The position numbers were made by a program, and so were the translations under genes. DNA of 64,000 nt from UBA995 sp035477115 (GTDB lineage Bacteria > Bacillota > Sulfobacillia > UBA995), in the NCBI GenBank assembly GCA_035477115.1, contig DATIKW010000041.1, positions 4,568-68,567 of the forward strand, in the 5' to 3' direction. The notes under the pieces were generated by a model. The model was not told the origin of the DNA, searched no databases, and saw nothing but the letters and a program-made list of their open reading frames with translations. Within the stretch, counting starts at the first letter, position 1. The number at the start of each line of letters is the position of its first letter. Below, piece by piece: positions 53,075 to 62,143 of this stretch.

Positions 53075-54283
53075 TCAAGATGGCGGGGCGGCGGAGGTCA
53101 GTTGCAGGGTCTCCCGGCCTGCCAGCGCTCCTTCGACGAGATCGCTGTAGTTCAACCGAGACTCGGCTCGCTCCACGCCGGCGAGGGTCGGGCGGGTGGC
53201 CGGATGACGGGGTAGGAACAACGAACAGCAGTCGGGATAGGGCCGCGCCGATATGTCGAAAGTGCCGATCTTGCGAGCCAGATCAATGATTTCCGTCTTG
53301 TCCAGTCCGACCAACGGGCGCAGCACCAGGAGATCGGTGGCGCGCCCGATGACCGACAAGCTTGCCAGGGTTTGACTGGCCACCTGGCCGAGGTTTTCGC
53401 CCGTCACCAGCGCATGGGCGTTTACCCGGCCGGCCAATGCCTGGGCCATCCGGAACATCATCCGCCGCATCAGGGTGACCCCCAACTCCTCGGGGCAAGC
53501 GTTCCGGATGGCCCGCTGGGTTTCCGTGAAGGGCAGCAAGTGCAAGGTGAGACTGCCGCCCGCCCAGGGTGACAGGGCGCGAGCCAGGTCCACCGCCTTC
53601 TCCTGGGCCCGTTCTGAGGTGAAAGGGAAGCTCTGAAAGTGCACGGCTTCGAGTTCGAGCCCGCGCTTCAAGCCCATCCACCCGGCCGCCGGGCTGTCGA
53701 TGCCGCCGGACAGGAGCAGGATCGCCTTGCCGGAACTGCCGACCGGCAGGCCGCCCGGCCCCCGGTAGCTACGCGCATAGGCGTAGGCGCCTTCCTCCCG
53801 GACTTCGACTTCGACCGTGATCTCGGGGCGGTGCAGGTCGACCCGCAGGCGCGGTTCCGATCGCAGGAGGTCAGCCCCCAGGACCTGGTTGAGTTCCATC
53901 GAGTTCACGGGGAAACGCTTATCCGCCCGGCGCGCTGCTACCCGGAAGCGGACGGCATGGTCGGCGGGGAAGTCGTTCAGCGCCTCGCCCAGGACCTGCC
54001 GGCTCGCGGCCGCGAGGGAATCCAGGTCGGCCTCAACTTGCAAGGCTGGAGACAACCCCACCACCCCAAATACCCGGCTGAGGCGGCCGACGGCTTCTCC
54101 CGCGGGAATCGAACTCAGGTCAAGCAAGAACCGGCCGCTCACTCGCTGGATCCAGGGAACGCCCCCTGGCAGATCCGCCAGGGCTCCCTTGAGGCGGTCG
54201 ATCAGCAAGCGCTCGAAGAAGCGCCGGTTGCCCCCTTTGAGGCCGATTTCGCCGAATTTGATTAGCAGCACCGACTTGCTCAT
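53075..54283 (-). CDS. thiI: tRNA 4-thiouridine synthetase
   Basis: The 402-residue protein has an N-terminal ferredoxin-like/THUMP region (LLIKFGEIGLKGGNRRFFER, LEVEVREEGAYAYAR region), then the PP-loop ATP-binding motif ILLLSGGIDSPAAGW, and GENLGQVASQTLASL. It activates tRNA U8 for sulfur transfer. It lacks the C-terminal rhodanese domain of E. coli ThiI, as in Bacillota. ATG 54283 overlaps the stop of the desulfurase gene, which fits the known partnership in which a dedicated NifS-like enzyme supplies sulfur. Confidence 0.92.
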   Translation of the reverse strand: MSKSVLLIKFGEIGLKGGNRRFFERLLIDRLKGALADLPGGVPWIQRVSGRFLLDLSSIPAGEAVGRLSRVFGVVGLSPALQVEADLDSLAAASRQVLGEALNDFPADHAVRFRVAARRADKRFPVNSMELNQVLGADLLRSEPRLRVDLHRPEITVEVEVREEGAYAYARSYRGPGGLPVGSSGKAILLLSGGIDSPAAGWMGLKRGLELEAVHFQSFPFTSERAQEKAVDLARALSPWAGGSLTLHLLPFTETQRAIRNACPEELGVTLMRRMMFRMAQALAGRVNAHALVTGENLGQVASQTLASLSVIGRATDLLVLRPLVGLDKTEIIDLARKIGTFDISARPYPDCCSLFLPRHPATRPTLAGVERAESRLNYSDLVEGALAGRETLQLTSAAPPS

Positions 54284-55506
54284 CGGCGGGTGAACTTTCG
54301 CAGATCGGCGACCGCCCCGACCAGGGCCGATAGGAAATGGTCGATCTCGCCCGCGGTGGTCGTCCATCCGAGACTCACTCGGATCGAGCTGTCCGCCATG
54401 CCCGGCTCGACCCCCATGGCTTCCAGGACGTGGCTTGGTCCTCGCTTGTGGCTGGAGCAGGCGGCCCCGGTTGCCACGTATACGCCCTCCGCTTCAAGAC
54501 AGTGGAGAAGCACTTCCCCGGGGGCGCCGGGGAAAGAAAAATTGACGATATGAGGGGCGGCGGAAGGTCGGTCCGCCTCGCCGGGAAGCCCCGGGTCGAT
54601 GGTCCAGGGCGGGCCGTTGAGTCGGGCATCCGCAATGGAGCTGAGGACTTCTTTGATGAGGTGACCGCGCAGCTCGCCCATGGTCCGCAAGGTCGCCGGC
54701 AATTCGGCTAGGGCCAGGTCGACCGCCAATCCCATCCCGGCGATGCCGGGGACATTCTCCGTCCCTGAGCGGCGGCCGCTTTCCTGCCCGCCGCCGGCAA
54801 GCAGCGGGCGCAAGACGACGCCGGAGCGGACGAACAGCGCTCCGACCCCCTTGGGTCCGCCGAGCTTGTGACCGCTGAAGCTGGCCAGGTCGGCATGCCG
54901 GCAGAGGCCGTCCAGAGGGATCCGGCCCAGCGCTTGGACGGCGTCGACATGCAGGAAGGGGCGGGGACCGGAGGGACGCGCCTCAGTCAGAGTGCGCGCG
55001 ACTTCCTCGACCGGCTGGATGGACCCGACCTCATTGTTCACCAGCATGATGCTTACCAGCACCGTATCCGGGGCCAAGTGGCGGCGGATGTCCGCGGCCC
55101 TGACGACCCCTTGCGGCCCGGGTGCCAGCCGGGTGACCCGGTACCCCTCGCTTTCGAGTTCGGCCGCGACCGCCAGCACCGAAGGATGTTCGATGGCCGT
55201 CGTCACGACATGCTTGCCTCGCCGGGGCAGCCCGCGCAGGACGCCTTTGATCGCGAGATTATTGCTCTCCGTCCCGCCGGACGTGAATACGATCTCCTTC
55301 GGGTCGGCGTGGATCGCCCCCGCCAAAACTTCGCGCGCCCGGGCCACGATCCGCTCGGCGGCCACGCCCTTGCGATGGAGGGAGGAAGGGTTGCCGAAGT
55401 CGGCGCTCATCGCCTGCCGCACCGCCTCAAGTGCCTCGGGACGCACCGGCGAAGTGGCCGCGTGGTCCAGGTATGCTTCGCTCCGGCGTTCCGGCGGCAA
55501 GAACAA
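54280..55506 (-). CDS. Cysteine desulfurase (NifS/NifZ type)
   Basis: The 408-residue PLP enzyme has YLDHAATSPVRPEALEAV, FTSGGTESNNLAIKGVL, AIEHPSVL, the PLP Lys in SFSGHKLGGPKGVGAL, and the active-site Cys loop GAACSSHKRGPSHVL. It removes sulfur from cysteine. Coupling by ATGA overlap to a rhodanese-less thiI suggests that its main role is tRNA thiolation; supply for Fe-S clusters of the many Fe-S enzymes here is also possible. Confidence 0.92.
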   Translation of the reverse strand: MFLPPERRSEAYLDHAATSPVRPEALEAVRQAMSADFGNPSSLHRKGVAAERIVARAREVLAGAIHADPKEIVFTSGGTESNNLAIKGVLRGLPRRGKHVVTTAIEHPSVLAVAAELESEGYRVTRLAPGPQGVVRAADIRRHLAPDTVLVSIMLVNNEVGSIQPVEEVARTLTEARPSGPRPFLHVDAVQALGRIPLDGLCRHADLASFSGHKLGGPKGVGALFVRSGVVLRPLLAGGGQESGRRSGTENVPGIAGMGLAVDLALAELPATLRTMGELRGHLIKEVLSSIADARLNGPPWTIDPGLPGEADRPSAAPHIVNFSFPGAPGEVLLHCLEAEGVYVATGAACSSHKRGPSHVLEAMGVEPGMADSSIRVSLGWTTTAGEIDHFLSALVGAVADLRKFTRR

Positions 55507-55651
55507 CCCCCCTTGGCTGCATCATCTGGACTTCATCTTACTACTGCTCGACTATGACTTCAACCGCCGGGAGCAAGGGCCCGCGTATAGCCGGCCTCCG
55601 GCAGCGGCAACCTTTGGGACAGTTTCTCCCGTCCGGGGGAGGCGGGCCCCC

Positions 55652-56341
55652 ATGCAAGTCCTCCTGGTCATCGGCAGGACCTTCCTGATGTACGGGCTGG
55701 TGCTCGTGGTCATGAGGACCATGGGCAAGCGGGAACTGGGACAGATTTCGCCCTTCGACCTGGTGGTCGCGGTGATGATCGCCGAGTTGGCGGCCATACC
55801 CCTGGAACGAGTCGATGCCCCTCTCCTCCCAGGGATGATCGCCATCCTCACCTTGGCGGGACTGGAGATCCTGCTGGCCAGAACGTCGCTCGCCGGCATC
55901 GCCGCGCGGCGGATCATCTCCGGAAGGCCGAGCCTGATCATCGCCCGGGGAAAACTGGTCGAGGAGGAGATGCGGAGACTCAACTACAACCTCGACGACC
56001 TCCTGGCGCAGCTAAGGCGGAAAGGGCACTTCGGTCCGGCGGAGGTTGAATGGGCCGTACTGGAGTGTTCGGGGGACCTTTCGATCATCCCGGTCGGCAA
56101 CCAGCGGCCGGTGGTCACGGGTGATCTGGGCGTGACCACCGGGGATGAGCGGCTTCCCCGCGCCCTCATCCTGGACGGGGAACTCGATCGGGAGGCGTTG
56201 GCGGCCACGGGGTTGACTGAGAAGCAACTGCTGGCTGAGGTGAAGCGGAAAGGGGCAAAGGACATGCGAGGCGTCCTGTTCGCCGGCACCGACCGTCAGG
56301 GCGAGCTGTATGTGCAGCCGAAAGCCCACCGCCGCCGTTAG
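55652..56341 (+). CDS. DUF421 (YetF/YcaP-like) membrane protein
   Basis: The 229-residue protein has an N-terminal trio of helices with VVMRTMGKRELGQISPFDLV and a soluble C-terminal DUF421 domain (GRPSLIIARGKLVEEEMRRL, NYNLDDLLAQLRRKG, VEWAVLECSGDLSIIP). Members are bacterial membrane proteins of unknown function, some linked to sporulation or stress in Bacillota. ATG 55652 follows GGGGAGG; the longer frame upstream is antisense to the desulfurase. Confidence 0.88.
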   Translation: MQVLLVIGRTFLMYGLVLVVMRTMGKRELGQISPFDLVVAVMIAELAAIPLERVDAPLLPGMIAILTLAGLEILLARTSLAGIAARRIISGRPSLIIARGKLVEEEMRRLNYNLDDLLAQLRRKGHFGPAEVEWAVLECSGDLSIIPVGNQRPVVTGDLGVTTGDERLPRALILDGELDREALAATGLTEKQLLAEVKRKGAKDMRGVLFAGTDRQGELYVQPKAHRRR

Positions 56342-56437
56342 CCGCGGCAGCCCCTAAACCACCCGCCCTTCCCTGCCGATAGGGGTAGAGGGGACCGCCC
56401 CAGGCGGCTCCCCGGGGGCAGTGGCGGAGGTGTCACC

Positions 56438-57160
56438 TTGGGCCTGATGCGAGGGACATATCTGGCCGAGATTGGCCGGCTGGCCGGCGTAGGTGAGGCA
56501 CGCCTGGCAGGGCGTTGGGCGAAGCCGGCGCAGCCCGATGCGCAATCACTCTGCCACGGGTTGCTGGAACCCGTACTCTCGCTCATCGATGGGCAGGAAT
56601 GCCATTTCCCCGGCCATGCTATCCGGGTCGCCGCACTGGCCGATAACCTGGCCCGCCGCCGGGGACTTGGACCTCGCCGGCGATTCCATCTCCGACTGGC
56701 CAGCCTCATCCACGACCTCGGCAAGGCCGCCGTACCGGCGAGCGTCCTCGCCAAGCCGGCTCCGCTAACGGCTGATGAGAGGCAGCTTGTCCAGCAGCAC
56801 CCGGTCCTTTCCGCCGCCATAGCCGGCCTGATCACTGACAGTCGCGACGTCGTGGAAGCCGTCCTGCATCATCACGAGTGGTGGGACGGGACCGGCTATC
56901 CTCATGGGCTGCGCGGGGAAGAAATCCCCCTGCTGGCCCGCATCCTCTGCCTCGTGGACAGCTATGACGCCATGACTTGCGACCGGCCCTATCGCGGGTC
57001 CCTGACCACCGAGGAAACCCAAGCGGAGCTTGCCCGGGGAGCCGGCACCCAGTTTGAGCCACGGCTGGTAAGGCTATTCCTCGCAGTCATGGCGGGGGCG
57101 GGTTCTGAACCCGCCCCGAAGGTCGATGTCCATCCGCGTCCGCTGCTCATCCGGCACTGA
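56438..57160 (+). CDS. HD-GYP domain protein (putative cyclic-di-GMP phosphodiesterase)
   Basis: The 240-residue protein has HD-GYP motifs: ECHFPGHAIRVAALADNLA, LIHDLGKAAVPASVL, VLHHHEWWDGTGYPHGLRGE, IPLLARILCLVDSYDAMTCDRPYR. There is no receiver or sensor domain. It starts with TTG 56438 behind GGAGGTG. The last ~20 residues (AGAGSEPAPKVDVHPRPLLI) are encoded in and after a copy of the dispersed palindrome, so the natural C-terminus was probably extended by repeat insertion. Its 3' end overlaps the convergent adenylating-enzyme gene by 14 bases. Confidence 0.88.
   Translation: MGLMRGTYLAEIGRLAGVGEARLAGRWAKPAQPDAQSLCHGLLEPVLSLIDGQECHFPGHAIRVAALADNLARRRGLGPRRRFHLRLASLIHDLGKAAVPASVLAKPAPLTADERQLVQQHPVLSAAIAGLITDSRDVVEAVLHHHEWWDGTGYPHGLRGEEIPLLARILCLVDSYDAMTCDRPYRGSLTTEETQAELARGAGTQFEPRLVRLFLAVMAGAGSEPAPKVDVHPRPLLIRH
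57095..57117. repeat. Palindromic repeat copy inside the HD-GYP coding end
   Basis: GGGGCGGGTT, loop CTG, AACCCGCCCC: a 10-bp perfect stem with one loop change relative to the other copies. It lies in frame within the 3' end of the HD-GYP gene and close to the convergent gene end, where it could still act as a terminator for the minus-strand transcript. Confidence 0.8.
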
Positions 57161-58481
57161 AGGTGACCCGTTCCTCCCTCGGCTCCCGATCGGTTGCCAG
57201 GCGGCGCTGAAGCTCCGCCGCGGCGAGGACCTCCACCCGATCCGGCTCGTATCCCAGCGTACCCCTTACCAGCCGCCGCAATTCGGCGTCCATCCGCTCC
57301 GGGTCCGCCCCCGGGTCGGCCGGCGAGGCGGCAACCGTCAGTTTCCCCTCCGCCAAGGCGAGTTGCCATAGCCCGACCACCTCGCAGGCATCAAGCGCTT
57401 GGCGCAGACCGGCGACGGGGATTTCTCGCGCCGGGTAGACCAGAGGGCCCAGTCGAGGGACTCGCGTGCCGCAGCCGGGGCAGGGGGTGGTCGTGATGCC
57501 GCCCTCCACGATGTCGCCCGTGCGGTAGCGCAAGAGGAAGGTGGCCCGCGCGTCGAGATGGGTGAGGACGAGTTCTCCGGTCTCTCCTTCTCCCCGGCGC
57601 TCTCCGGTAACCGGGTCGACGATCTCCAGGAACTCGAAGTCAGGGTAGGTATGGTAACCATGGCCGCCGCGGCACTCCGCCCAACCGGCCTTCGCCTCGG
57701 TCAGGAGGTAGACGCCGTGGACGGCCTCGGGAAGGGCCGGCGCACCCACGGCGGCCAGCGCTTCACTCAAACGCCGGCGCGTGCCGGCCGTGGCCGGCTC
57801 GCCCGTGATCAACACCCGCTCCAGCTTCTCCAGCCGGACCCCCTGTCGTGCGCCCACGTTCAAGGCGTAGGTGAGGAAGTTGGGGCACCCGACCAGGGTA
57901 GCGGCCCGGGTATTGGCCAGGGCCGTCAGCGTCTTGTCCACATCCATCACCCGCGGGCCGCCCGTCTGGACGGCGGTGATGCCCTGATCGAGCGTCGCCG
58001 CCGCGATCTGCCAGAAGGACAGATACGGTCCGTACGGTACGGCGTTGACGAGGGGGCGTTCCCCGTTGACCCCGGCAATCTGGAACAGGCGACGGCCGGC
58101 CGCTGCCGTCTGCTCGAGATCATGACGGCTATAGAAGATCGGCGTGAGGGGAGTGGTCCGGCCTCCGGCGAAGAATGCTTGAACGGGGCGAGTCTTGTCG
58201 GTTGCAGTAGCCCCGCCCGCATCCCGTTCCAGGCAGAACAGGAATGGGTCGCTTTCTTGCCGGCAAAGCTGCGCCACCGCCGCTCGGTCGGTGAAGGGCA
58301 GTCGAGCGAGGTGGTCGGTACGGGACAGATCGTCCGGCCCCAGTCCGGCCTGCTGCATCAGCCGGCGGTAATGGCGGTGATGGGGGTATACGAGTTCCCG
58401 GACGGCGCGGGCCAGGGCACGATCCTGCATCGTCCGGATTTCCGCAGGGTTCATCCTGCGAAGTTTGGCATAGTCCAACAC
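57147..58481 (-). CDS. PaaK-like adenylate-forming protein, motif-degenerate
   Basis: The 444-residue protein follows the phenylacetate-CoA ligase layout: MNPAEIRTMQDRALARAVRE, a degenerate phosphate loop (FFAGGRTTPLTPIFYS), NAVPYGPYLSFWQIA, VHGVYLLTEAKAGWAEC, and FLLRYRTGDIVEGG. The zinc-ribbon-like CPGCGTRVPR follows. Near the C-terminus, where the relative at 58509 has KEKRIVDNR, it reads REERVTFSAG, so the terminal catalytic Lys seems missing. It may be a non-acylating partner or have a changed reaction. It is 27 bp downstream of its paralogue. Confidence 0.75.
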   Translation of the reverse strand: MLDYAKLRRMNPAEIRTMQDRALARAVRELVYPHHRHYRRLMQQAGLGPDDLSRTDHLARLPFTDRAAVAQLCRQESDPFLFCLERDAGGATATDKTRPVQAFFAGGRTTPLTPIFYSRHDLEQTAAAGRRLFQIAGVNGERPLVNAVPYGPYLSFWQIAAATLDQGITAVQTGGPRVMDVDKTLTALANTRAATLVGCPNFLTYALNVGARQGVRLEKLERVLITGEPATAGTRRRLSEALAAVGAPALPEAVHGVYLLTEAKAGWAECRGGHGYHTYPDFEFLEIVDPVTGERRGEGETGELVLTHLDARATFLLRYRTGDIVEGGITTTPCPGCGTRVPRLGPLVYPAREIPVAGLRQALDACEVVGLWQLALAEGKLTVAASPADPGADPERMDAELRRLVRGTLGYEPDRVEVLAAAELQRRLATDREPREERVTFSAG

Positions 58482-58508
58482 GTCCTGTGATCCTCCCCCG
58501 CGGCCGGG

Positions 58509-59975
58509 TTACACCCGCGGCCGGTTATCGACAATGCGCTTTTCTTTGAGTTCCGTTTCCATGCCCAGTCGGCTGAGCATCTCCGGCATGGCGGTCAGCA
58601 GGATGTCCGTGGGCGCAACCTCCGTCTCGCGCAAGACCCGCTCGCGCAGGTCCGCCTTGAGCGATTCCACGTTGACTTCTGGCCTTGGGACCACTCGCAG
58701 ATAAATCTCATCGAGGTCATAGGGGTCGTCATTGCGCTTTCGGAGTTCCACTTGCCATTCCAGCAGGTCGGGATGACCCATCAGTAGCGGGAAGAAGTTG
58801 TTCAGGTTCACGAGCGTCCCTTTGATCTTGGTGAGGGCGAACTCTCTGAACTCGGAACGTCGCTGGATATTGGCGCTTATGCGGGGGACGGTGCGGCCGC
58901 AGTTGGGGCAAGGACGGTAGGTGATGCCGCCGGCGGCGATGTCTCCCGTCCGGTAACGCAAGACGCAGGTTCCCCGCCAGTCAAGGGCGGTGTAGACGAT
59001 CTCCCCGCTCTCTCCTTCGCCCACCGGTCTGCCGGTGTCAGGGTCCACGGCCTCGATGATTTCCAGGTCGGGGTAGGTGTGATAGCCGTGGGACTCTTCC
59101 GCCGGGCACTCGGCCCAGGCGAGGCGGCTCTCGGTACAGGCATAGGTAGCCAGCACATTGACGTGCCCCGCCCCCAGCTTGCCGAGGGCTTCGCGGACCT
59201 TCTCCTTCAGCCCCGGCGGCACGCGTTCCCCCCCGAAGAGCACGAGTCGCACATGGCGGAAGTCCCTTCCCTGGCGCACTGCTTCCCGGAGGAAGAAGTA
59301 AGCGTAGCCGGGTATGAATACCAGCACGGTCGCGCCCAAGGTCTCCACCGCGTCCATCAGGTTCGGGGTGCCCATGATCTTGCCGCCGCCCGAATGCAGG
59401 ACCAGGCTGCCCTGAGCCTCGGCCGCGAAGTAGGTCTGCCAGAAGGCGAGGTGGGGCGCATAGGGGAAAGCATTGACCACCCTATCTTGCGGTTGCAGAC
59501 CGAACACATTGAGCAGCCGGTAGCCACCTTCGCGGATGAACCCGAGATCGCGGGCCGAATACACGAAGGGGGTGGGGCGGGCGGTGCGTCCGGTCGTGAA
59601 GTGAATGTGTACCGGGCGGTACTCCGCCACCCTTTCCGCCACCACCGTCTTGCCGGCATACATCGACAGCTTGGCCAGATGCCCGTAACGCTCGGTCACC
59701 GTCTCGTCGGGTCGGACCACGAAGTCCTTGTGGCGCTCGGGCTCCTGGTCGGTCGGCGCGACGTCCTCCTTGAAGGTGAAGGGTAGTTTGGCCAGATCGT
59801 CCACGGTCTGGATGGAGTAGGGGTCGATGTCGTGCTGGCGGAATATGCGCTGGTAGTAGGGGCTATAGGGGTAGATCTGCGTGCGGATGAAAGCGCGAAG
59901 CTTGCGATCCTGCATGTTCCGGATCCGATCCGCCGACATGCGGCACAGTGCCTGCCAGTTCTCCAAGCGGTTCAC
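58509..59975 (-). CDS. PaaK-like phenylacetate-CoA ligase family protein
   Basis: The 488-residue adenylating enzyme has LAKLPFTFKEDVAPT, phosphate loop HFTTGRTARPTPFVYS, NAFPYAPHLAFWQTYF, LATYACTESRLAWAEC, CVLRYRTGDIAAGG, CPNCGRTVPRIS, and a C-terminal KIKGTLVNLNNFFP plus KEKRIVDNR. It should activate a carboxylic acid, possibly aromatic, as its CoA thioester. The order SSS small subunit, symporter, ligase, ligase on one strand suggests uptake and activation of a shared carboxylate. The substrate is not known. Confidence 0.8.
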   Translation of the reverse strand: MNRLENWQALCRMSADRIRNMQDRKLRAFIRTQIYPYSPYYQRIFRQHDIDPYSIQTVDDLAKLPFTFKEDVAPTDQEPERHKDFVVRPDETVTERYGHLAKLSMYAGKTVVAERVAEYRPVHIHFTTGRTARPTPFVYSARDLGFIREGGYRLLNVFGLQPQDRVVNAFPYAPHLAFWQTYFAAEAQGSLVLHSGGGKIMGTPNLMDAVETLGATVLVFIPGYAYFFLREAVRQGRDFRHVRLVLFGGERVPPGLKEKVREALGKLGAGHVNVLATYACTESRLAWAECPAEESHGYHTYPDLEIIEAVDPDTGRPVGEGESGEIVYTALDWRGTCVLRYRTGDIAAGGITYRPCPNCGRTVPRISANIQRRSEFREFALTKIKGTLVNLNNFFPLLMGHPDLLEWQVELRKRNDDPYDLDEIYLRVVPRPEVNVESLKADLRERVLRETEVAPTDILLTAMPEMLSRLGMETELKEKRIVDNRPRV

Positions 59976-60032
59976 CCCATCATGGGGGGGCGGACCGCCG
60001 CTGGCCCGCCCCCGCGCGAGATCAGTCGCCCG

Positions 60033-61670
60033 TTACTTGGGAAATACCCCGTACAAGGTGAAAACCGACAGCGCGATCAATGCCGAGAAGGCGACGACGA
60101 GGATCGGGAAGGCCTTGCCCTGGTAACGCTCTTCGCGGTAGTCGGGCCAGCCGTGCATGGCGTCTACCTGCTGGCGGGCCGCCAGGGGCGGCGCCGGGGT
60201 CAGCCAGGATACGACGACCATCGCGGCAAAGCAAAGGGGCACCGTCCAGGCCATGAGCTTGACCCATCCCATCGGGCCGTAGAGGAACCGGGATATCGCC
60301 GTGGCCGGTATTCCCAGGACCTCGATGACGACATACGGGATGAAGCTGGCCAGGAAACCCAGGATCATGGCGGTCGCCGCCCCTTCCCGGGTGGCCCGCT
60401 TCCACCAGATGCCCAGCACGATGGGCACGCCCAGGCTGGCGGCGGCGATGCCGAAGGCCCACATGATCGTCACCAGGATGAATTCCGGCGGCCGGATGGA
60501 TAGCAGCGTGGACACCACGCCCACGCCGAACATGGTCCAGATGCTCAGGGTGAGCTTGCGGTCGTCGCTGATGCCGGGTCGAATCACCGAGTACAGGTCA
60601 TGTACCAGGCCGGTGCCCATGATCATGAGCAGCCCGGCCACCGTGGACAGCGCCGCCGCCAGCGCCCCCGCCACCGTGAATGCCAGCATCCAGTTGTTGG
60701 TGAGGGCCTGGGTGAGGATGAACACCAGCTTGTCGGCGTCGACCGGCGCGATCTGCACCCCCCGGGTCGCGACGTAGTACACCCCGGCGAAGCCCATGGC
60801 ATAGGCGGAGGTGTTCACCAGCCCGACCAGGAAGGCGCATATCACGGTGCTCCAGCGGGCGTCGCGGGCGTCGCGGACCGTGAAGTAGCGCATGACGAAG
60901 TGAGGCAGGCCGATGATGCCGAAGGCCGACCCCAGGAACACGGCTATGTACCAGCTAGGATGCACGACGAACGGGAAGAAGAAGTGAGGGGTCATGCGGA
61001 TCATGTCGGGGACGGCGACGCCATACCCCAGCGGCGGGAACCACCAGCCGGTCACGCCGAGCTGGCGGAGGATCGCCATCAGCGGCACGATGAAGGCGAG
61101 GGTCAGCACGATGGACTGGAAAGTCTGGTTGTAGGTGACCCCGTACATGCCGCCGATGGTGACGTACAAGGTCACTACCAGCCCGCCGATCATCACGCCC
61201 CAGATCCCGGGGATGCCCAGCAGGAGTTCGAAGATGATGCCCACGCCCTTGATGTTGCCCACCATGTACAGCGTGGACACCACCAGCATCACCGCGACGG
61301 CGATGATGCGCAGGGTGGGGCTGTAGAAGCGCTCGCCGATGAAGTCCATGCTGGTGAAGGTCTTGTGGCGCCGCAGGTACGGCGCAGCCAGCACCAGCAT
61401 GACCAGGAAGGCGGCCGTGAAGGCAGCGTAGATGGCGATTGCCAGGTAGAAGCCGAACCAGATCAGGGCGGTGAGCCCCAGGAAGGTGGTGAGGCTCAGG
61501 GAGAGGGACACCATCGCCAGGCCGTTGTTGATGGCATCCACCGACCGCCCGGCCACGTAGTAGTCGGCCAGGTTGCGGGTGAGGCGGCGTCCCCAGAAGC
61601 CGATGATGACGCTCACCGCCAATACCACGACCGCCATCACGATGCCCAGGCCGAACACGCCACCGTTCAC
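60033..61670 (-). CDS. Sodium:solute symporter (SSS family)
   Basis: The 545-residue protein has about 13 helices with SSS landmarks: NLADYYVAGRSVDAINNGLA, RHKTFTSMDFIGERFYSPTL, GGMYGVTYNQTFQSIVL, and AALSTVAGLLMIMGTGLVHD. It resembles the ActP/acetate-type branch, which takes up short carboxylates with Na+. Its start overlaps the upstream small-subunit gene by four bases. Neighbouring PaaK-like ligases suggest a carboxylate substrate, an inference. Confidence 0.88.
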   Translation of the reverse strand: MNGGVFGLGIVMAVVVLAVSVIIGFWGRRLTRNLADYYVAGRSVDAINNGLAMVSLSLSLTTFLGLTALIWFGFYLAIAIYAAFTAAFLVMLVLAAPYLRRHKTFTSMDFIGERFYSPTLRIIAVAVMLVVSTLYMVGNIKGVGIIFELLLGIPGIWGVMIGGLVVTLYVTIGGMYGVTYNQTFQSIVLTLAFIVPLMAILRQLGVTGWWFPPLGYGVAVPDMIRMTPHFFFPFVVHPSWYIAVFLGSAFGIIGLPHFVMRYFTVRDARDARWSTVICAFLVGLVNTSAYAMGFAGVYYVATRGVQIAPVDADKLVFILTQALTNNWMLAFTVAGALAAALSTVAGLLMIMGTGLVHDLYSVIRPGISDDRKLTLSIWTMFGVGVVSTLLSIRPPEFILVTIMWAFGIAAASLGVPIVLGIWWKRATREGAATAMILGFLASFIPYVVIEVLGIPATAISRFLYGPMGWVKLMAWTVPLCFAAMVVVSWLTPAPPLAARQQVDAMHGWPDYREERYQGKAFPILVVAFSALIALSVFTLYGVFPK

Positions 61671-61942
61671 GCGGTTCCCCCCCTCTCAATCTCCTTCTCC
61701 AGCCGGTCCATGTACAGGGCGTAAACCGCGCCCACCGCGGTCACCCCGAACCAGCCGAGGATCAAGAGCAGGAAGTAGTGGGTGGGGAACCCGAGCACGT
61801 GGCTGCGGGCGGCGAAGGCGGGGCCCGGACCGAAGAACAGGTCCCTTCCGAGCACGAAGAAGACGCTCAAGATGCCGCCGAACAACATGATCAGCAGGAA
61901 ACAGATCAGGGTCAGCCAGGCCTCCTTGCGGTACGTTCGCAT
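61667..61942 (-). CDS. DUF4212-like small subunit of the symporter
   Basis: The 91-residue protein has two hydrophobic helices (LTLICFLLIMLFGGILSVFF and YFLLLILGWFGVTAVGAVYA) and ends with a charged LYMDRLEKEIERGG tail, as in DUF4212/DUF485-type subunits encoded before SSS symporters. It overlaps the symporter start by four bases. The assignment rests on size, topology and position. Confidence 0.7.
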   Translation of the reverse strand: MRTYRKEAWLTLICFLLIMLFGGILSVFFVLGRDLFFGPGPAFAARSHVLGFPTHYFLLLILGWFGVTAVGAVYALYMDRLEKEIERGGTA

Positions 61943-62143
61943 GGCTCAACTCCCCTCTCGGGACTCCGGCCACTTTCTACCGCCATTACAGAAATACCTG
62001 CAATCCCCTCCCCCCTCGTTTGCCTGCTCCGATGGTAGCGATGCATTATTCGGAAGCCGCCTCCGTTTTCCTGCCGCACATATCCGAACAATGGCGCAAC
62101 GACCTGGGCGGCCCGAGCTAGAACAGGCCTGACGTAACCGCCA

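Noticed and set aside
55507..55651. N-terminal extension of the DUF421 frame into the desulfurase region
   Set aside because: The upstream part is antisense to the desulfurase; ATG 55652 has a good ribosome site and the standard family start.
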